In this document: in pieces, positions 36,101-41,365 of the stretch
How the letters are laid out: every line of letters starts with the position of its first letter
Position numbering within the stretch: the first letter of the stretch is position 1
From: an uncultured Bacteroides sp.
GTDB taxonomy: Bacteria; Bacteroidota; Bacteroidia; Bacteroidales; Bacteroidaceae
Direction: 5' to 3'
Assembly: GCF_900547205.1 (NCBI RefSeq)
Contig: NZ_URFY01000025.1
Location: forward strand, 1 to 64,000
Length of the DNA stretch: 64,000 nt
Made by a program: the position numbers and the translations under genes
The notes under the pieces: model-generated
The model's input: only the letters and a program-made list of their open reading frames with translations
Database searches by the model: none
Told to the model about the DNA's origin: nothing

Positions 36101-38096
36101 GTTTCCTGACATCCCAGAGAATGCGAATGCGGATGAAGTGGCGGTGGCTATTGAGGAACATGAGGCACGCATGAAGGAGTTGAAGAAGAATGGCATGGCG
36201 AAGGATGAACGTAGCGGGGTGAATTTGAAATACAGGGCTTCGAAGCGTGAAATGAATGAGCATATTGTTGTGGTGAAGCGTGGAGGACGTGAGTACGCGG
36301 TGTATGTGAACGGGAATCCGAGGGCGGCACAGGCTATTAACGGACTGACGAATCCGGACACGATTGAACACAAGGGTGTGAAGCTGGTGCAACGGCTTAA
36401 CAGGCAACTGGCAGCTAACTTCACGACACGTAATCCGGCTTTTGTGTTGAGTAACTTGTCTCGTGACCTTATTTTCTCGACTACGGCTATAGCCGTGAAG
36501 GAGAAGGGGAAGTATGCGCGGAGGTTTAATGCGAATATCGCTAAGAATACGCTGGGAATGGTGAAGCTGATGAAAAGGTATCAGGATGGCAAGCTGGATA
36601 TGGGCAAGGAACGGGACCGGCTGTTTAAGGAGTTTCTAGAAAATGGCGGGGAAACGGGATATACGGCTTTGCACAGTGTGGATGAATATAAGAAGTTGAT
36701 TGACCGGGAGGTAATGGATGCAAAAGGTAAGGTGGACCTAGGCAGAGTGTTCGGATTGAAGCCGGGAAAGGTTACGACTTCTACTACTTTGGGGATTGTT
36801 CCTGCTTTTCAGTTTATAAGTAAATGGACTGAATTTGGAAACAGGTGTGCGGAGGATGTAAGCCGATTTACTGCATACATGACCAGCAGACAGGAAGGGA
36901 GAAGTGTGCAACGCTCGATTGCGGATGCCAAGGAGATTACAGTAAACTTTAATAAGAAGGGTGCCGGTGGATACGGGGCTACTACGTTTAAGAGCTTGTA
37001 TCTGTTCTTTAATGCGGGAGTGCAATCGTTGAACAACTTCTATCGACTGGCTAAAGGGAATCCCAAAAAGTTCAATTCAGCTTTGTTGGGATTTACGGCT
37101 GCCGGTGTGTTGCTCCCTATGCTTAATGAGTTCCTGATTGATATGTGGGGTGATGATGATGATAAGGATAAGTATGATAACCTGCCGGAATGGGTGCGTA
37201 GAAATAATTTCTGTTTCTGGCTGGGGGATGACAGATTTGTCACTATTCCTCTGCCGATTGAACTTCGAGCGTTTTATGGTATGGGAGAAATCTTTAACCA
37301 ATGGACGAAGGGAAATATGAAGCATAAGAATGTAGGATATGAACTGGTGAATCAGATAACGGAGCTTATTCCATTAAATCCTCTTGGCGGTAATGGTGAT
37401 GTGGTGAGTTCTTTTGTGCCGGATGCGGGGAAACCTTTTTATCAGGTAATGACAAACAAGGATTATTTTGGCAAGCCGATTTATAAGGAGACTGACTTTA
37501 ATGTGTTGATGCCTGAATTTACTAAAGCGTATAAAGGAACATCTTCGGCTTTGGTTGCTTCTTCTGATTTGCTGAATGAAGTGACGGGCGGTGATAAATA
37601 TACCCGTGGATGGGCGAATGTGAATCCGGCTAAAGTGGAACATATCTTTGAAGGGTATTTCGGAGGTATGGGAAAAACGATTAACCAGTTGGGCAAAACA
37701 ATCGGAATGATTTGGGATGAAGACCAAAGGGTGATGAGGAATGTGCCAGTGGTTAACCGATTTCTGAATGGGACGGATGATAGAAATGCTTTCTCACGGG
37801 TAAATGAGGAGTATTATCATTATCTGGAGGAATTTAGGGAAACGGAACAACGCTTGAAAGGGTATGAAAAGGAGGCTGATCTGGGTATTATGGAATATGC
37901 GGAGAAGGTGAACTTCCTTGAATATTCTAAAGAGTATCAGAGGTATGAGATTTTTAAGGATTACCAAAAGGAACTTAAGGAACTGCAGACGGAAATAAAG
38001 GAGGCTGTGGGTAAGGATGAAAAGAGATTTCTTGAAAATCAATTGAACTTTGTGAAAATGGAGCTTGTGGAGAGGCTGAATGAAATGGAAGATTAG
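21150..38096 (+). CDS. Giant phage polyvalent protein (5,648 aa)
   Basis: Seen in order (residues approximate): a duplicated motif ALRxxGxxDIG (12-33, 43-63); Gly/Ala-rich hydrophobic segments (296-345, 481-502); an unassigned domain (985-1090); coiled coil (1100-1200); nuclease-like module A (1500-1704); nuclease-like module B (1750-1935); pyrophosphatase-like domain with EGVDGDHIDIFLG (1969-2108); low-complexity linker; superfamily 2 helicase with GTGTGKT (about 2538), YDESH (2631), SATPF (2753) and GRIYRIG (3068); N6-type DNA methylase with EPSAGHG (3205) and NPPF (3267); a small YWNRF domain (3520-3590); a MuF-C-like module (3624-3767); zincin HEVVAH (3868-3873); zincin HENAH (4099-4103); kinase-like domain with VYKV (Lys4523), DLRPRN (4611) and VDAD (4629); and an LPD38-like C-terminal region (5078-5524). 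Polyvalent proteins are known to be delivered with phage or plasmid DNA to protect it and subvert the host. The domain names are from motif recognition. Confidence 0.9.
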   Translation: MTNTIDNVGALYKALRQKGFSDIGTEDIFRNKLQDENNRKQLYDALRKNGYDDIGDYDTFNIRVGSSYQSASPVQEVDSNYTAGQVDVGDINGDVPEYLQRPEEQETIKGFVPAFKQGSDALYQGMKSSVGETANLLAGSSRDYTKAQRQLQELVDSGYDLTGFDKEKALKDYKDRQFQRDMDSWEEMMQQRRKEREGMGFLDALVHKFKDPDRPRDQYDSSAVAFNKMKVGDEVQLGRAFDAIQEALTQANGDVEKAYTLLGEQSAKETWGDKTSREAREAMREFKPTEGTAAWVGNIVPQMIGNVAGIAASVSPWTRWLARPLGVANLGMLTASSSGSAMADAREYAEQTGKQVSEGDVLRVGAISGTIEAGTEMLPYGRFFGGIHNSVAKKLGKEVTNAIAGNPAARRELSSLLRDAGSELSTKLFTKEAGKRFIGDVSIEGFSEFLAEGGGTLVPMIYQNPEDYPTLYEVLQNGWEGAKAGIFMGSILGGASSTIGHYQNRARRKQQGKMMLADTKDGVLEVVGQTGEDKYMAVDGKGMPHEITRDMVNDFEVVDFQEFDTYCKAQTEENLQKAVENGRSLAEDMDRTKKHAAKLELDKASRGLTPEMIEEMDGVSPTDYLASHEDVAEQVLPYLNAKAKYEGLIQGVREGIDGKIEQSNTYIDKNTHTDGRIYSARLKVDDEPVSIVSGDVALDENGLIDKERSAGRFIVMNSKGELQMRDRDDILSVDGISDAHEMKLTTAETIRQQEAQRAADEIEGKREFVQGEEVETYLNGMRVLVGVQAQNEDGTITVTDGKNEILTTREELQRGVDIVEQMRIDEELAAEQQGNDLASSDGMEDTYALNTELSFQTENGVVRGSVTNERNADGLIEVWTEEPLNGKKVNLFTEEELNALLDGNNTDKLNKESGVDLQNLSSEILQRANVTTDNGARNTINSNDSKIEGGLILNNLPQVASTIDSHGIAKGNELEHLLNFLINGVDTSRRFDTAPLGKASHASGSGLGTASGTSYRDGLFIIASKPNSMILDADGKTNISTVLINDMSYQGGNPLGESHAKAIQKELSNMFPKVDFVLYSEANDYYSKTAVEPAQNETPEQKLQKLQKLIETLPKKKDGKVDYKALTPQQQFEYTSAVESPEMAIEDLKIYMSAKSEELEKLNARLTKAIGGERAEIRDLIRDKKHELDELSTFYQSVVSEQTEEIGAKEEDETPRSIMDVDMLEWTAENSTDLNEVITAYNEAKQLASHDIKLQPWEQALLGRKVSTDSFVRFSDKNHITGQLAKAWLRKDGVGIDQIQKEFEMEGLNVSEQDIVDFMLRHPSNHVRTTSDTQNSLGRRFSEIATKQAGMPIGGPESVTGKLFLQTLVQGKKLEGIQQAIEKQATQEDEVMEETFYQSIPNDALGTDEEIMHGVLDGVEYIDGEYVFNDAEITAEEIDNIYSELELSNYGRETETENSQEDGITNPFDEAREIEEPRTQGVAAEEDRETKTGNSGTGIKNAFSYDKIVEIQEGNQVDEYDRLHGTQIGEMLNAIDAIQSNDTERKQKYNQRHFRINKTSDFLKSIGVKGDYFTVRTGVISRHINKDGSHGLGLEEWKDVAMSLSSPFAVTKYDKKDNAFRIWTNAKINNSYIVVGVDVKVSGKDMFVNSISTAFGLDNTGVSKDKIVWYDEKNINPAQRSVLNGLNSQIYPEAQGLFYGNKDNEFQEEKQISSQETIAKAENQKVLPDLLPAQEDRETETGNSGTGIDYTGSYTLSGVLSDNGERFYQDINGNINLVQIPLNVFEAIHKEPAPFRLIPSMLSHVFDRHGKEMKLQNAADAIKFVLDVMNNFDHVRQGESKALIFSVENGRNRIGQRAITVLLDSKNGEYYGIKTSGYERLDGLRKRALLWEKGANETSTTDVASVNVTTAKAQQGNELSGSASNQSNALSDNKNSEFQEEKQISSQETIAKAEQEVDSSPSEAQKEAGNYRKGHVKIDGFDITIENPKGSVRSGVDGDGKPWSVTMNNTYGYIRGTEGVDGDHIDIFLGEHMEAPNVYVVDQVKQDGSFDEHKVMYGFNSALAAKRAYLKNYSAGWKGLGNITGVSKEVFREWIDSSHRKTKPFNEYKSVRDAVQSEMRQRAEQTEAVVTSNESETKDAGIFTVEDVNAIKNNPLTVEEIESAAVEPELKTLAKDYLAGNESFINLVAYQNIYNDVRNRTRGIEPNSTGASETQLDEVINGNQGGLESGFGRGEVDNVGAEGSETPVSRRGRSGKTGTEQPTLFDGERSDHEVRGEEPAVDGVSPGRGYSDGSGSAGGNGRDVSRPARGKTGSRGTKNDTGGRTNAEHERVDAVDKSSVSVDADLQSALDDFKDILHQFGKAGKNDMSLSLVGLNKEQIQLLPRLVSSGVKLGYQLIRKEVYDFKKWAEQMRSFIGDPLKQAIGYSDTDVNAFIREMWNSKFEIDGEVHTLAEWSAKLGTKELKRQVSATLEEKRAQQMAAESIPVKIADAQNIDETLPYLLPQQREDVRLAEVQFFDDSHQDREHGHGKGYLFTNGTGTGKTYTGLGIVKRFIKQGKNRILVVTPSQPKVTDWMKDATNLGIELRDLDTLSKEKGTTATTEKGEGAVITTFANLRQNKALLEDTFDLIVYDESHRIMENKQGEATIGADVHFMITNRNTNDALRRYSVINPKYQAWQKAQELYKKEMESSRLLMQHAGDNEIGAKGDEYAKRLEDAKAAMQSAEKEWEEEEKRLKPLVDNAVKTTKTVFLSATPFNTRESLSYAEGYIFSYPKENTNTVGSYHHHSPQTEFYLTHFGAGYKFRYGRLERGLTNADALVKQEIAFSDYLENELGTKSGRIIDSEYDYSRDFPMVTLKRAQDINDAIECVWREDALSPLSDALRQVWFNYNYTSALLETMKISATIPRIREHLKMGRKVVVFHRRVQSKAALNPPFKTMLSIAREQMRSESNAEAKKKLQDAITLFEKRHEGLLQYEQTLDYSMPREQIAEAFGAENVLFFSGKESGKTKNKAVETFNDDDSGKNIIVIQEASGKEGISLHDTSGKHQRVLITLALPQSPITALQIEGRIYRIGNKSNAIFEYPLLGLDSEMILFGQQFNQQVSTTENLALGSKARDLRSSFTRGVEEHTNVPLEQQGFGGKEFDKGKMEMADPFEDAVLDYYGNQKVKGRRDNREGMDYFATPEPVGFKMVEWAMPQEGETALEPSAGHGAIARYVSRDVSLTAIEPSSSLFGKLQLKAGGMGRKFVNDLFENYAVQNKHDVIVMNPPFGAAGKKAMDHLEKAFDHLTEGGRVVALIPHGQMDKRFEKWYGEKKEAVVTAEINLPPCTFEQAGTSVYAHIVVIDRIGREETRRKAPYRRNIDLSGIKTVKELFERLKDVEVPGRTIDKVARNMKNAKKTVKEFKEIKGVDVVVDTDGVYAYNRSGMTLFSQRFDSESMANIPNEYARMHYWIEANGTVDMGNRTKERIEVYVTGMKTLRNLTGKTHEQLMEESKDGKSVLPAENTVRTDATSEQQRSGDKYSYKEDRNTKTGEVMHLAIPLSKDLDRELYLQMVACAKRNDGYWNRFKKAFHFQTKEGADRFIKESATIGEDGNIRFRIHDDDVNERFNEELSRYKDGRMKSNEMFHLGTPQGAMLAFLPDLPIVMHQRTVRKGIEKKHNVDVNMLKDMPSMIASPIFVFQRDVKNIGILTEMVDRDGKNVCVAIEMNKTIQDGTNILEVNDIRSFHGREVENIIKPIRDNGTLRWVDKEKGFDWITSALHNFKQAQSSQNLSEEDFSSVTKIVESFENPTIEQGKIVSEVENLADELQTTVRVVKSIEELPEGNLARKRIENGDGIKGWFDTKSEEMAIFLPNAKSVEDARATVFHEVVAHKGLRGLLGKEFAPFLDRVYKDLSESVRREVVELSKKHGWDLRVGMEEYMARLAEHGFADRESSSVWNKIKNAFMDAVHRLKIELGFRLRDNDLRYILWKSYQNLKGGNGILEQAQDIAFQMELGVGRFRKEDDADVHYGKLSKEAARLEELTGRGVHIGRNEDEVAFMMSIEGVDAKTIDEVRDTFARAREEGKKFFGFFDSETGKVYLCADQIQDIRELRGIWAHENAHLATLKTISDNELENLYKAIGEEEFANVLDESYLIDGLSKARVVDEYFSFVIQTIASDKESMVYIVSGKIEEVLDVWDIPKSIIPYIESNLKYIFYGEKEIEKNEQGRGRDLDAGSKFRRENLSGKENYNRKDESGNGVVVAGRSKNPAESKRETERREERQSPTDERGRNSEKIEKGKLPDSLIGITTPGFNQTNSLDSEKLLPEEHGITNPSPANNSPVSDFKDKRSISILQNKENNLLWNESEPRNVATEPTDTLTGLSHKSAGNAIDTVSQNNSSSANVENKTDNTKSNEENIKSRSASLNSGSESVYLQQTNNNDNVSESISQRINGKMSKEDSRIEEALSKCKRGGEQDAKNAREAGRTLSERQQKEVEARVMEKYAKDNGMWIPMQDVFSLGIPAPSGNENDVYLDSKDNSVYKVNNLMNSKKISSLLERIKLHNLFFPQTKYELAGFSGFGSSDVYPVLKQDYIVNSTFATPEDIDAYMNKLGFKQIGEAAYSNGEYVISDLRPRNVLKDADGDIYVVDADFKSEGSDKGGGIRFRDSDSSSGEAMREYEGAVKTNLYKFQEAYQDSMLGLLKLQESVVNETKTDLADNENAYMAENQLSSKNAYEMEFYKDRFFKPMMDAVKGFIKHGHSYEDVKEYMMAKSGLERNEVFAMRDAQRKMDERMKELETLLDINAISEEEYEEMRAMAEEQRDLDYAENRERDYSGLSSLMADTEQYEEMAQELVDNFEEGNEKAVAELWKRVNDATKSTLLKTYKSGMMTKGVYDHVKGMFEYYIPMRGWTEDVAADVYDYILSERSPFNAPVRAAQGRTSLADDPLATIGNMAESAIMQGNRNMMKQKFLNLVENHPTSLATVQKVWYENMGTKEEPVWEQSFPDIPENANADEVAVAIEEHEARMKELKKNGMAKDERSGVNLKYRASKREMNEHIVVVKRGGREYAVYVNGNPRAAQAINGLTNPDTIEHKGVKLVQRLNRQLAANFTTRNPAFVLSNLSRDLIFSTTAIAVKEKGKYARRFNANIAKNTLGMVKLMKRYQDGKLDMGKERDRLFKEFLENGGETGYTALHSVDEYKKLIDREVMDAKGKVDLGRVFGLKPGKVTTSTTLGIVPAFQFISKWTEFGNRCAEDVSRFTAYMTSRQEGRSVQRSIADAKEITVNFNKKGAGGYGATTFKSLYLFFNAGVQSLNNFYRLAKGNPKKFNSALLGFTAAGVLLPMLNEFLIDMWGDDDDKDKYDNLPEWVRRNNFCFWLGDDRFVTIPLPIELRAFYGMGEIFNQWTKGNMKHKNVGYELVNQITELIPLNPLGGNGDVVSSFVPDAGKPFYQVMTNKDYFGKPIYKETDFNVLMPEFTKAYKGTSSALVASSDLLNEVTGGDKYTRGWANVNPAKVEHIFEGYFGGMGKTINQLGKTIGMIWDEDQRVMRNVPVVNRFLNGTDDRNAFSRVNEEYYHYLEEFRETEQRLKGYEKEADLGIMEYAEKVNFLEYSKEYQRYEIFKDYQKELKELQTEIKEAVGKDEKRFLENQLNFVKMELVERLNEMED
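25498..25647 (+). other. Candidate overprinted 49-codon ORF in the +1 frame of the giant gene
   Basis: Starts ATGGAAGAG and ends TAA. The product is basic and helical, ending KRIEKLKREIVELE. In the main frame the same DNA encodes a low-complexity linker. Upstream is AT-rich (TTAGTAATT), as in many Bacteroides starts. Expression is unproven. Confidence 0.3.
25605..25646 (+). repeat. Linker repeat R1, copy 1
   Basis: 42 nt, identical to 26352-26393 except one A/G difference. Encodes EDRETKTGNSGTGI in the main frame. The single difference changes Lys to Glu in the main frame but is silent (Leu codon) in the +1 frame. Confidence 0.9.
26261..26311 (+). repeat. Linker repeat R2, copy 1
   Basis: 51 nt, identical to 26957-27007. 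Encodes EFQEEKQISSQETIAKA in the main frame and SFRKKSKFRAKKLLLK in the +1 frame. It closes nuclease-like module A. Confidence 0.92.
26352..26393 (+). repeat. Linker repeat R1, copy 2
   Basis: Second copy of the 42-nt R1, 747 nt after the first, opening nuclease-like module B. Confidence 0.9.
26932..27078 (+). other. Candidate overprinted 48-codon ORF in the +1 frame of the giant gene
   Basis: Basic product sharing SFRKKSKFRAKKLLLK with the candidate at 26245 because of repeat R2, but with a different C-terminus. Starts ATGCTCTTT rather than ATGGA. Weakest of the set. Confidence 0.2.
26957..27007 (+). repeat. Linker repeat R2, copy 2
   Basis: Exact second copy of the 51-nt R2, 696 nt after the first, closing nuclease-like module B. 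Confidence 0.92.
27946..28155 (+). other. Candidate overprinted 69-codon ORF in the +1 frame of the giant gene
   Basis: Starts ATGGAGAACGAAGCG; the open +1 frame extends upstream to an ATG at 27712 (147 codons). The product looks like a normal helical protein (VEKNPQWMGYLPDVDTP, EAAQLAAMDVMYLDQQEVKQ), whereas the main frame here is a Gly/Arg/Ser/Asp low-complexity linker. Good candidate for dual coding or for an older reading frame. Confidence 0.4.
33742..33981 (+). other. Candidate overprinted 79-codon ORF in the +1 frame of the giant gene
   Basis: Starts ATGGAGAAAAAG after an AT-rich stretch. Charged helical product (MSKEEAETWMLARNLEERI, PEMEWWSLEEAKIQQKV). The main frame is a charged, low-complexity linker between the second zincin and the kinase-like domain. 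Confidence 0.35.
34372..34578 (+). other. Candidate overprinted 68-codon ORF in the +1 frame of the giant gene
   Basis: Possible starts at 34372 or 34417. Lysine-rich helical product ending KLAELYPKDNKKK. Lies in the same long linker as the candidate at 33742. Expression unproven. Confidence 0.25.
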
Positions 38097-38100
38097 GTGA

Positions 38101-38132
38101 AGAGAATCCCCGGTGCGTGCCGGGGATTCTCT
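38101..38132. terminator. Bidirectional terminator after the giant gene
   Basis: AGAGAATCCCCGG (38101-38113) pairs perfectly with CCGGGGATTCTCT (38120-38132) around a 6-nt loop, between the convergent giant gene and the membrane protein gene. Confidence 0.88.
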
Positions 38133-38135
38133 TTA

Positions 38136-38903
38136 TTAGCTAACGATAACTATGTCTCTTATTTTTCTATTTATATGTATTAATTCACATATAAATCGGA
38201 GATAGCGTCTTTTCATTTTCTTCATATTAAAAATACTCTGTAATCCTTTTTTTAAAATAGGCAAAGCATTATCAAATGTAAGATATGCCAATATTACCAT
38301 AAGAAAAATAAAACGCAAATTATATTCTTCTGAGGAAGTTTCAAGAAGATATATATCATTATAGAGTATAGCAATTGTACAAAAAAAATAAAAAGCAGCG
38401 GTTGTCATATCTGAAAAATCATGGATTGGCACAGTAGCATTTTCTTCAATTCCAAAGAAATTAACATTCACTCTTTTTACAATAAATCCCCCTAAAAGCT
38501 TTATTCCTAAAAATGCAACAAACAGAATAATATAAATATTAACCTCGGAGTAATATGAACTCATTATTAACAAAACTATGAATATATATGAAATAAAAAA
38601 AAAGATAATGGAGAATATTGTCATAATTTCAGGTACTATTATTTTAGAAGCCGAAATTGGTAATTCTGTAATAGCTACTAAAATATTATCATTTCCTAAA
38701 ATGGCACTAAGTCCCATCTGAAATGTTAGATAGAGTAATAAATATCCTCCCCACGGTAAACACAGTGATAATATATGAGGAATCGGCTCTATGGAATAAT
38801 AAAATGCTGCAATTGTAACAAGGAGAAATAAGAAAAAACCAAATATTTGACCTTTTCTCTTGGAGTATATAGTTTTAAAAAAAGTTTGAAGTCTCGTTTT
38901 CAT
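38136..38903 (-). CDS. Multi-pass membrane protein of unknown function (phage accessory gene)
   Basis: 255 residues with about six hydrophobic helices (for example FGFFLFLLVTIAAFYYSI, IFSIIFFFISYIFIVLLIM, IILFVAFLGIKLLGGFIV) and a basic C-terminus (KKMKRRYLRF). I do not recognise a family. It is much richer in A/T than the flanking phage genes, stands alone on the opposite strand between two rightward blocks, and has its own terminator: the profile of a lysogenic-conversion or superinfection-exclusion cargo gene. That role is inference only. Confidence 0.75.
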   Translation of the reverse strand: MKTRLQTFFKTIYSKRKGQIFGFFLFLLVTIAAFYYSIEPIPHILSLCLPWGGYLLLYLTFQMGLSAILGNDNILVAITELPISASKIIVPEIMTIFSIIFFFISYIFIVLLIMSSYYSEVNIYIILFVAFLGIKLLGGFIVKRVNVNFFGIEENATVPIHDFSDMTTAAFYFFCTIAILYNDIYLLETSSEEYNLRFIFLMVILAYLTFDNALPILKKGLQSIFNMKKMKRRYLRFICELIHINRKIRDIVIVS

Positions 38904-39078
38904 TTGAATATTTATAATTGTATTAGCAAATTATGTATTTGCAAAGTAAAGAAAAAAATTACAGAAAGCAATGTGTTCACGTTGAAATGATATCATCTGA
39001 AGAAACGATACGGTAAGTTAATACATAAAAAGATATTTGCGCAAATTTGTGAGACTTTTGGAGAAAAATATCGTAATA

Positions 39079-40998
39079 ATGAAAACAAAGCGTAAACTTA
39101 TCCCAAAATCAAAGCTGGTTGATGAAGAAATCGATTCAGTGAAAAGAGAGAAATTGCATGACGAGCGTGTGAACTTCGCTATCTTGTTGCAATGCCAACA
39201 GTATTGGAATAACCTTGAATCCTTCCGCAAGGAAAGGGAACGGAACAAGAGGTATACGTATGGGGACCAATGGAGCGATATAGTGGAAGTGGATGGTGAG
39301 AAAATGACGGAGGAGAAGTATATTGAGAGCCAAGGGAGCGTTCCACTGAAAAATAACTTGATGCGCAGGCTGGTACGTAATGTGATGGGGGTATATCGGG
39401 CACAGATGAAGGAGCCGACTTGCGTGGCACGTGACAGGGATGAACAGAAGCTGGGGGAAACAATGTCTTCCATCATTCAATGTAATTGGCAATTAAACCG
39501 GATGAATGAGGTAAATGGGAGGACATTTGAGGAATTTCTTATTTCGGGAATGGCAATTCATAAGGAGTGCTACGGATGGAGGAATGACCGAAAGGATTGC
39601 TGGACGGACTATATCAATCCGAATAATATCTTCTTTGACGGGGCAATGAAGGATATACGACATTGGGACTGTTCGCTGATCGGAGAGATTCATGATATTA
39701 GCTTTGAGGAGCTATGTGCTGAGTTTGCACATTCTCCACAAGAGTATAAGCGACTATCGGATATTTACAGTAATGCGAAGAATCGTTCGTTTATTAGTGG
39801 ATATGCGGAACAATTTGGAAAGTATAGGTTGAAGAATCTGGATTTTCTTTGTGCGTATGATACGAACCTGTGTCGGGTGATTGAGGTGTGGAAGAAGGAA
39901 CAAAAGCCACGCTACAGGTGTCATGACTACCTGAACGGGGATTGGTATAAGATTGAAATTGGGGACAAGACGTTGCTGGTGGATGCGGAGAATGAATCGC
40001 GCATTGAGGAAGGACTAGCGGCAGGGATGCCGGAGGACGAAATACCGCTTATCGAGGTGGAGTGGTTTGTGGATGATTATTGGTATTACAGGTTCCTTAC
40101 TCCGCTGGGGCATATATTGCAGGAGGGGGAAACGCCTTTTGAACATAAATCGCATCCGTATGTGTTTAAGATTTATCCGTTTATTGACGGGGAAGTTCAT
40201 TCGTTTGTGTCTGACTTTATAGACCAACAGAGGTATATTAACAGATTGATTACTTTGAATGACTGGATTATCAGGGCAAGTGCAAAGGGGGTGTTGCTGT
40301 TTCCGGAAGATTGCCTGCCGGCTGATACGAGCATTGAGGATATTGCGGAGGAATGGAGCCGGTTTGACGGGGTGATTGCGATTAAGGCTAAAGCCGGAGC
40401 ACAGATGCCACAACAGGTGTCTAATAATGCTACAAATATCGGGATACATGAGATGCTGAATTTGCAAATGAAGTTTTTGGAGGATATTAGTGGGGTGAAT
40501 GGTGCACTGCAAGGTAAACCGGGATATTCGGGGACTTCGGCTGCATTGTATTCGCAACAGACGCAGAATGCTACTACTGCATTGCTGGATTTGCTGGAAT
40601 CGTTCAGTAGCTTTATTGTGGACGGTGCGGTGAAGAAGGTGAAGAATATCCAGCAGTTTTATGATACGAAGCGGGTATTTAACATTGTGGGAAAGAGCGG
40701 TGCGCAGATTGAGTATGACCCGAAGAAGATTAGGGATGTGGAGTTTGACTTGGCTATTGCGGAAAGTGCCTCCTCTCCTACTTACCGAATGCTGGCGAAT
40801 GACTTCCTGATGGAAATATGGAAGACGGGGCAGATTTCGATTGAGCAACTGTTGGAGCATGGGAACTTTCCATTTGCGGATGATTTGCTGCAGTCGCTGA
40901 AATCGCAAAGGGAGGAACTGGAACAAGGAAGGGTGCCTTCGGGACTTCCACCGGCATTGATGCAACAGATACAGCAGCAAGGGGGTGAGGAAAGTTGA
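39079..40998 (+). CDS. Phage portal protein
   Basis: 639 residues from the ATG at 39079 (an in-frame start at 39037 would add 14). Features fit podovirus-type portals: an N-terminal RNKRYTYGDQW segment, NNLMRRLVRNVMGVYRAQ, DYINPNNIFFDGAMKDIRHW, a long central part, and LQGKPGYSGTSAALYSQQTQ, a Gly/Ser/Gln-rich segment seen in many portals, ahead of a helical C-terminal barrel. It forms the dodecameric DNA gate of the capsid. Unusually, it is separated from the terminase and capsid genes by a toxin-antitoxin island. Confidence 0.85.
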   Translation: MKTKRKLIPKSKLVDEEIDSVKREKLHDERVNFAILLQCQQYWNNLESFRKERERNKRYTYGDQWSDIVEVDGEKMTEEKYIESQGSVPLKNNLMRRLVRNVMGVYRAQMKEPTCVARDRDEQKLGETMSSIIQCNWQLNRMNEVNGRTFEEFLISGMAIHKECYGWRNDRKDCWTDYINPNNIFFDGAMKDIRHWDCSLIGEIHDISFEELCAEFAHSPQEYKRLSDIYSNAKNRSFISGYAEQFGKYRLKNLDFLCAYDTNLCRVIEVWKKEQKPRYRCHDYLNGDWYKIEIGDKTLLVDAENESRIEEGLAAGMPEDEIPLIEVEWFVDDYWYYRFLTPLGHILQEGETPFEHKSHPYVFKIYPFIDGEVHSFVSDFIDQQRYINRLITLNDWIIRASAKGVLLFPEDCLPADTSIEDIAEEWSRFDGVIAIKAKAGAQMPQQVSNNATNIGIHEMLNLQMKFLEDISGVNGALQGKPGYSGTSAALYSQQTQNATTALLDLLESFSSFIVDGAVKKVKNIQQFYDTKRVFNIVGKSGAQIEYDPKKIRDVEFDLAIAESASSPTYRMLANDFLMEIWKTGQISIEQLLEHGNFPFADDLLQSLKSQREELEQGRVPSGLPPALMQQIQQQGGEES

Positions 40999-41057
40999 TT
41001 GATATAATCCAGTGGATGATTTTCTTAGGAAGGTAGTGAAAAAAGTGTGCATATATA

Positions 41058-41088
41058 TTGTATATATCATATATATGATATATATTTG
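41058..41088 (+). promoter_or_regulatory. Promoter and 24-bp palindromic operator of the RelBE-type module
   Basis: TTG (41058-41060), a 20-bp spacer and TATATTTG (41081-41088) form a Bacteroidetes promoter. The spacer is a perfect 24-bp AT palindrome at 41061-41084 centred on CATATATG, reaching into the -7 box. A natural site for antitoxin binding. Confidence 0.65.
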
Positions 41089-41107
41089 CATTGAAATCTT
41101 TAAATGA

Positions 41108-41365
41108 ATGGATATGGAATTTACAGCAATGCCTAAAAAAAGGAAAGTGATTGATATACCAGAAGATGTATTCAGGTATTTGTCTGTCAAGGCGGCAGCT
41201 AAAGGAACAAACTTGAAACAGTATATAGAGAATCTGCTGGCAAAAGACGTAGAGGATATTGATGATTCTGAAACTTATCGGAAATTATTGCAAAGTGAAT
41301 CTGATGGTGCTTTTCCTGCAAGTGAGGAAGAACAAAAGGAATTTCGTAAGTGGCTTAGTTTATGA
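41108..41365 (+). CDS. RelB-like antitoxin (ribbon-helix-helix)
   Basis: 85 residues. N-terminal KVIDIPEDVFRYLSVKAAAKGTN is a ribbon-helix-helix segment, followed by LKQYIENLLAKD and an acidic C-terminal toxin-binding tail (EEEQKEFRKWLSL). An alternative start lies 6 nt downstream. The stop overlaps the next start (ATGA), so antitoxin and toxin are translationally coupled. Probably represses its own promoter at the upstream palindrome. Confidence 0.75.
   Translation: MDMEFTAMPKKRKVIDIPEDVFRYLSVKAAAKGTNLKQYIENLLAKDVEDIDDSETYRKLLQSESDGAFPASEEEQKEFRKWLSL

Noticed and set aside
40015..41190. 391-codon open frame on the minus strand opposite the portal gene
   Set aside because: Composition is rich in Leu, His, Arg and Pro with no domain; it is the shadow of the portal frame.
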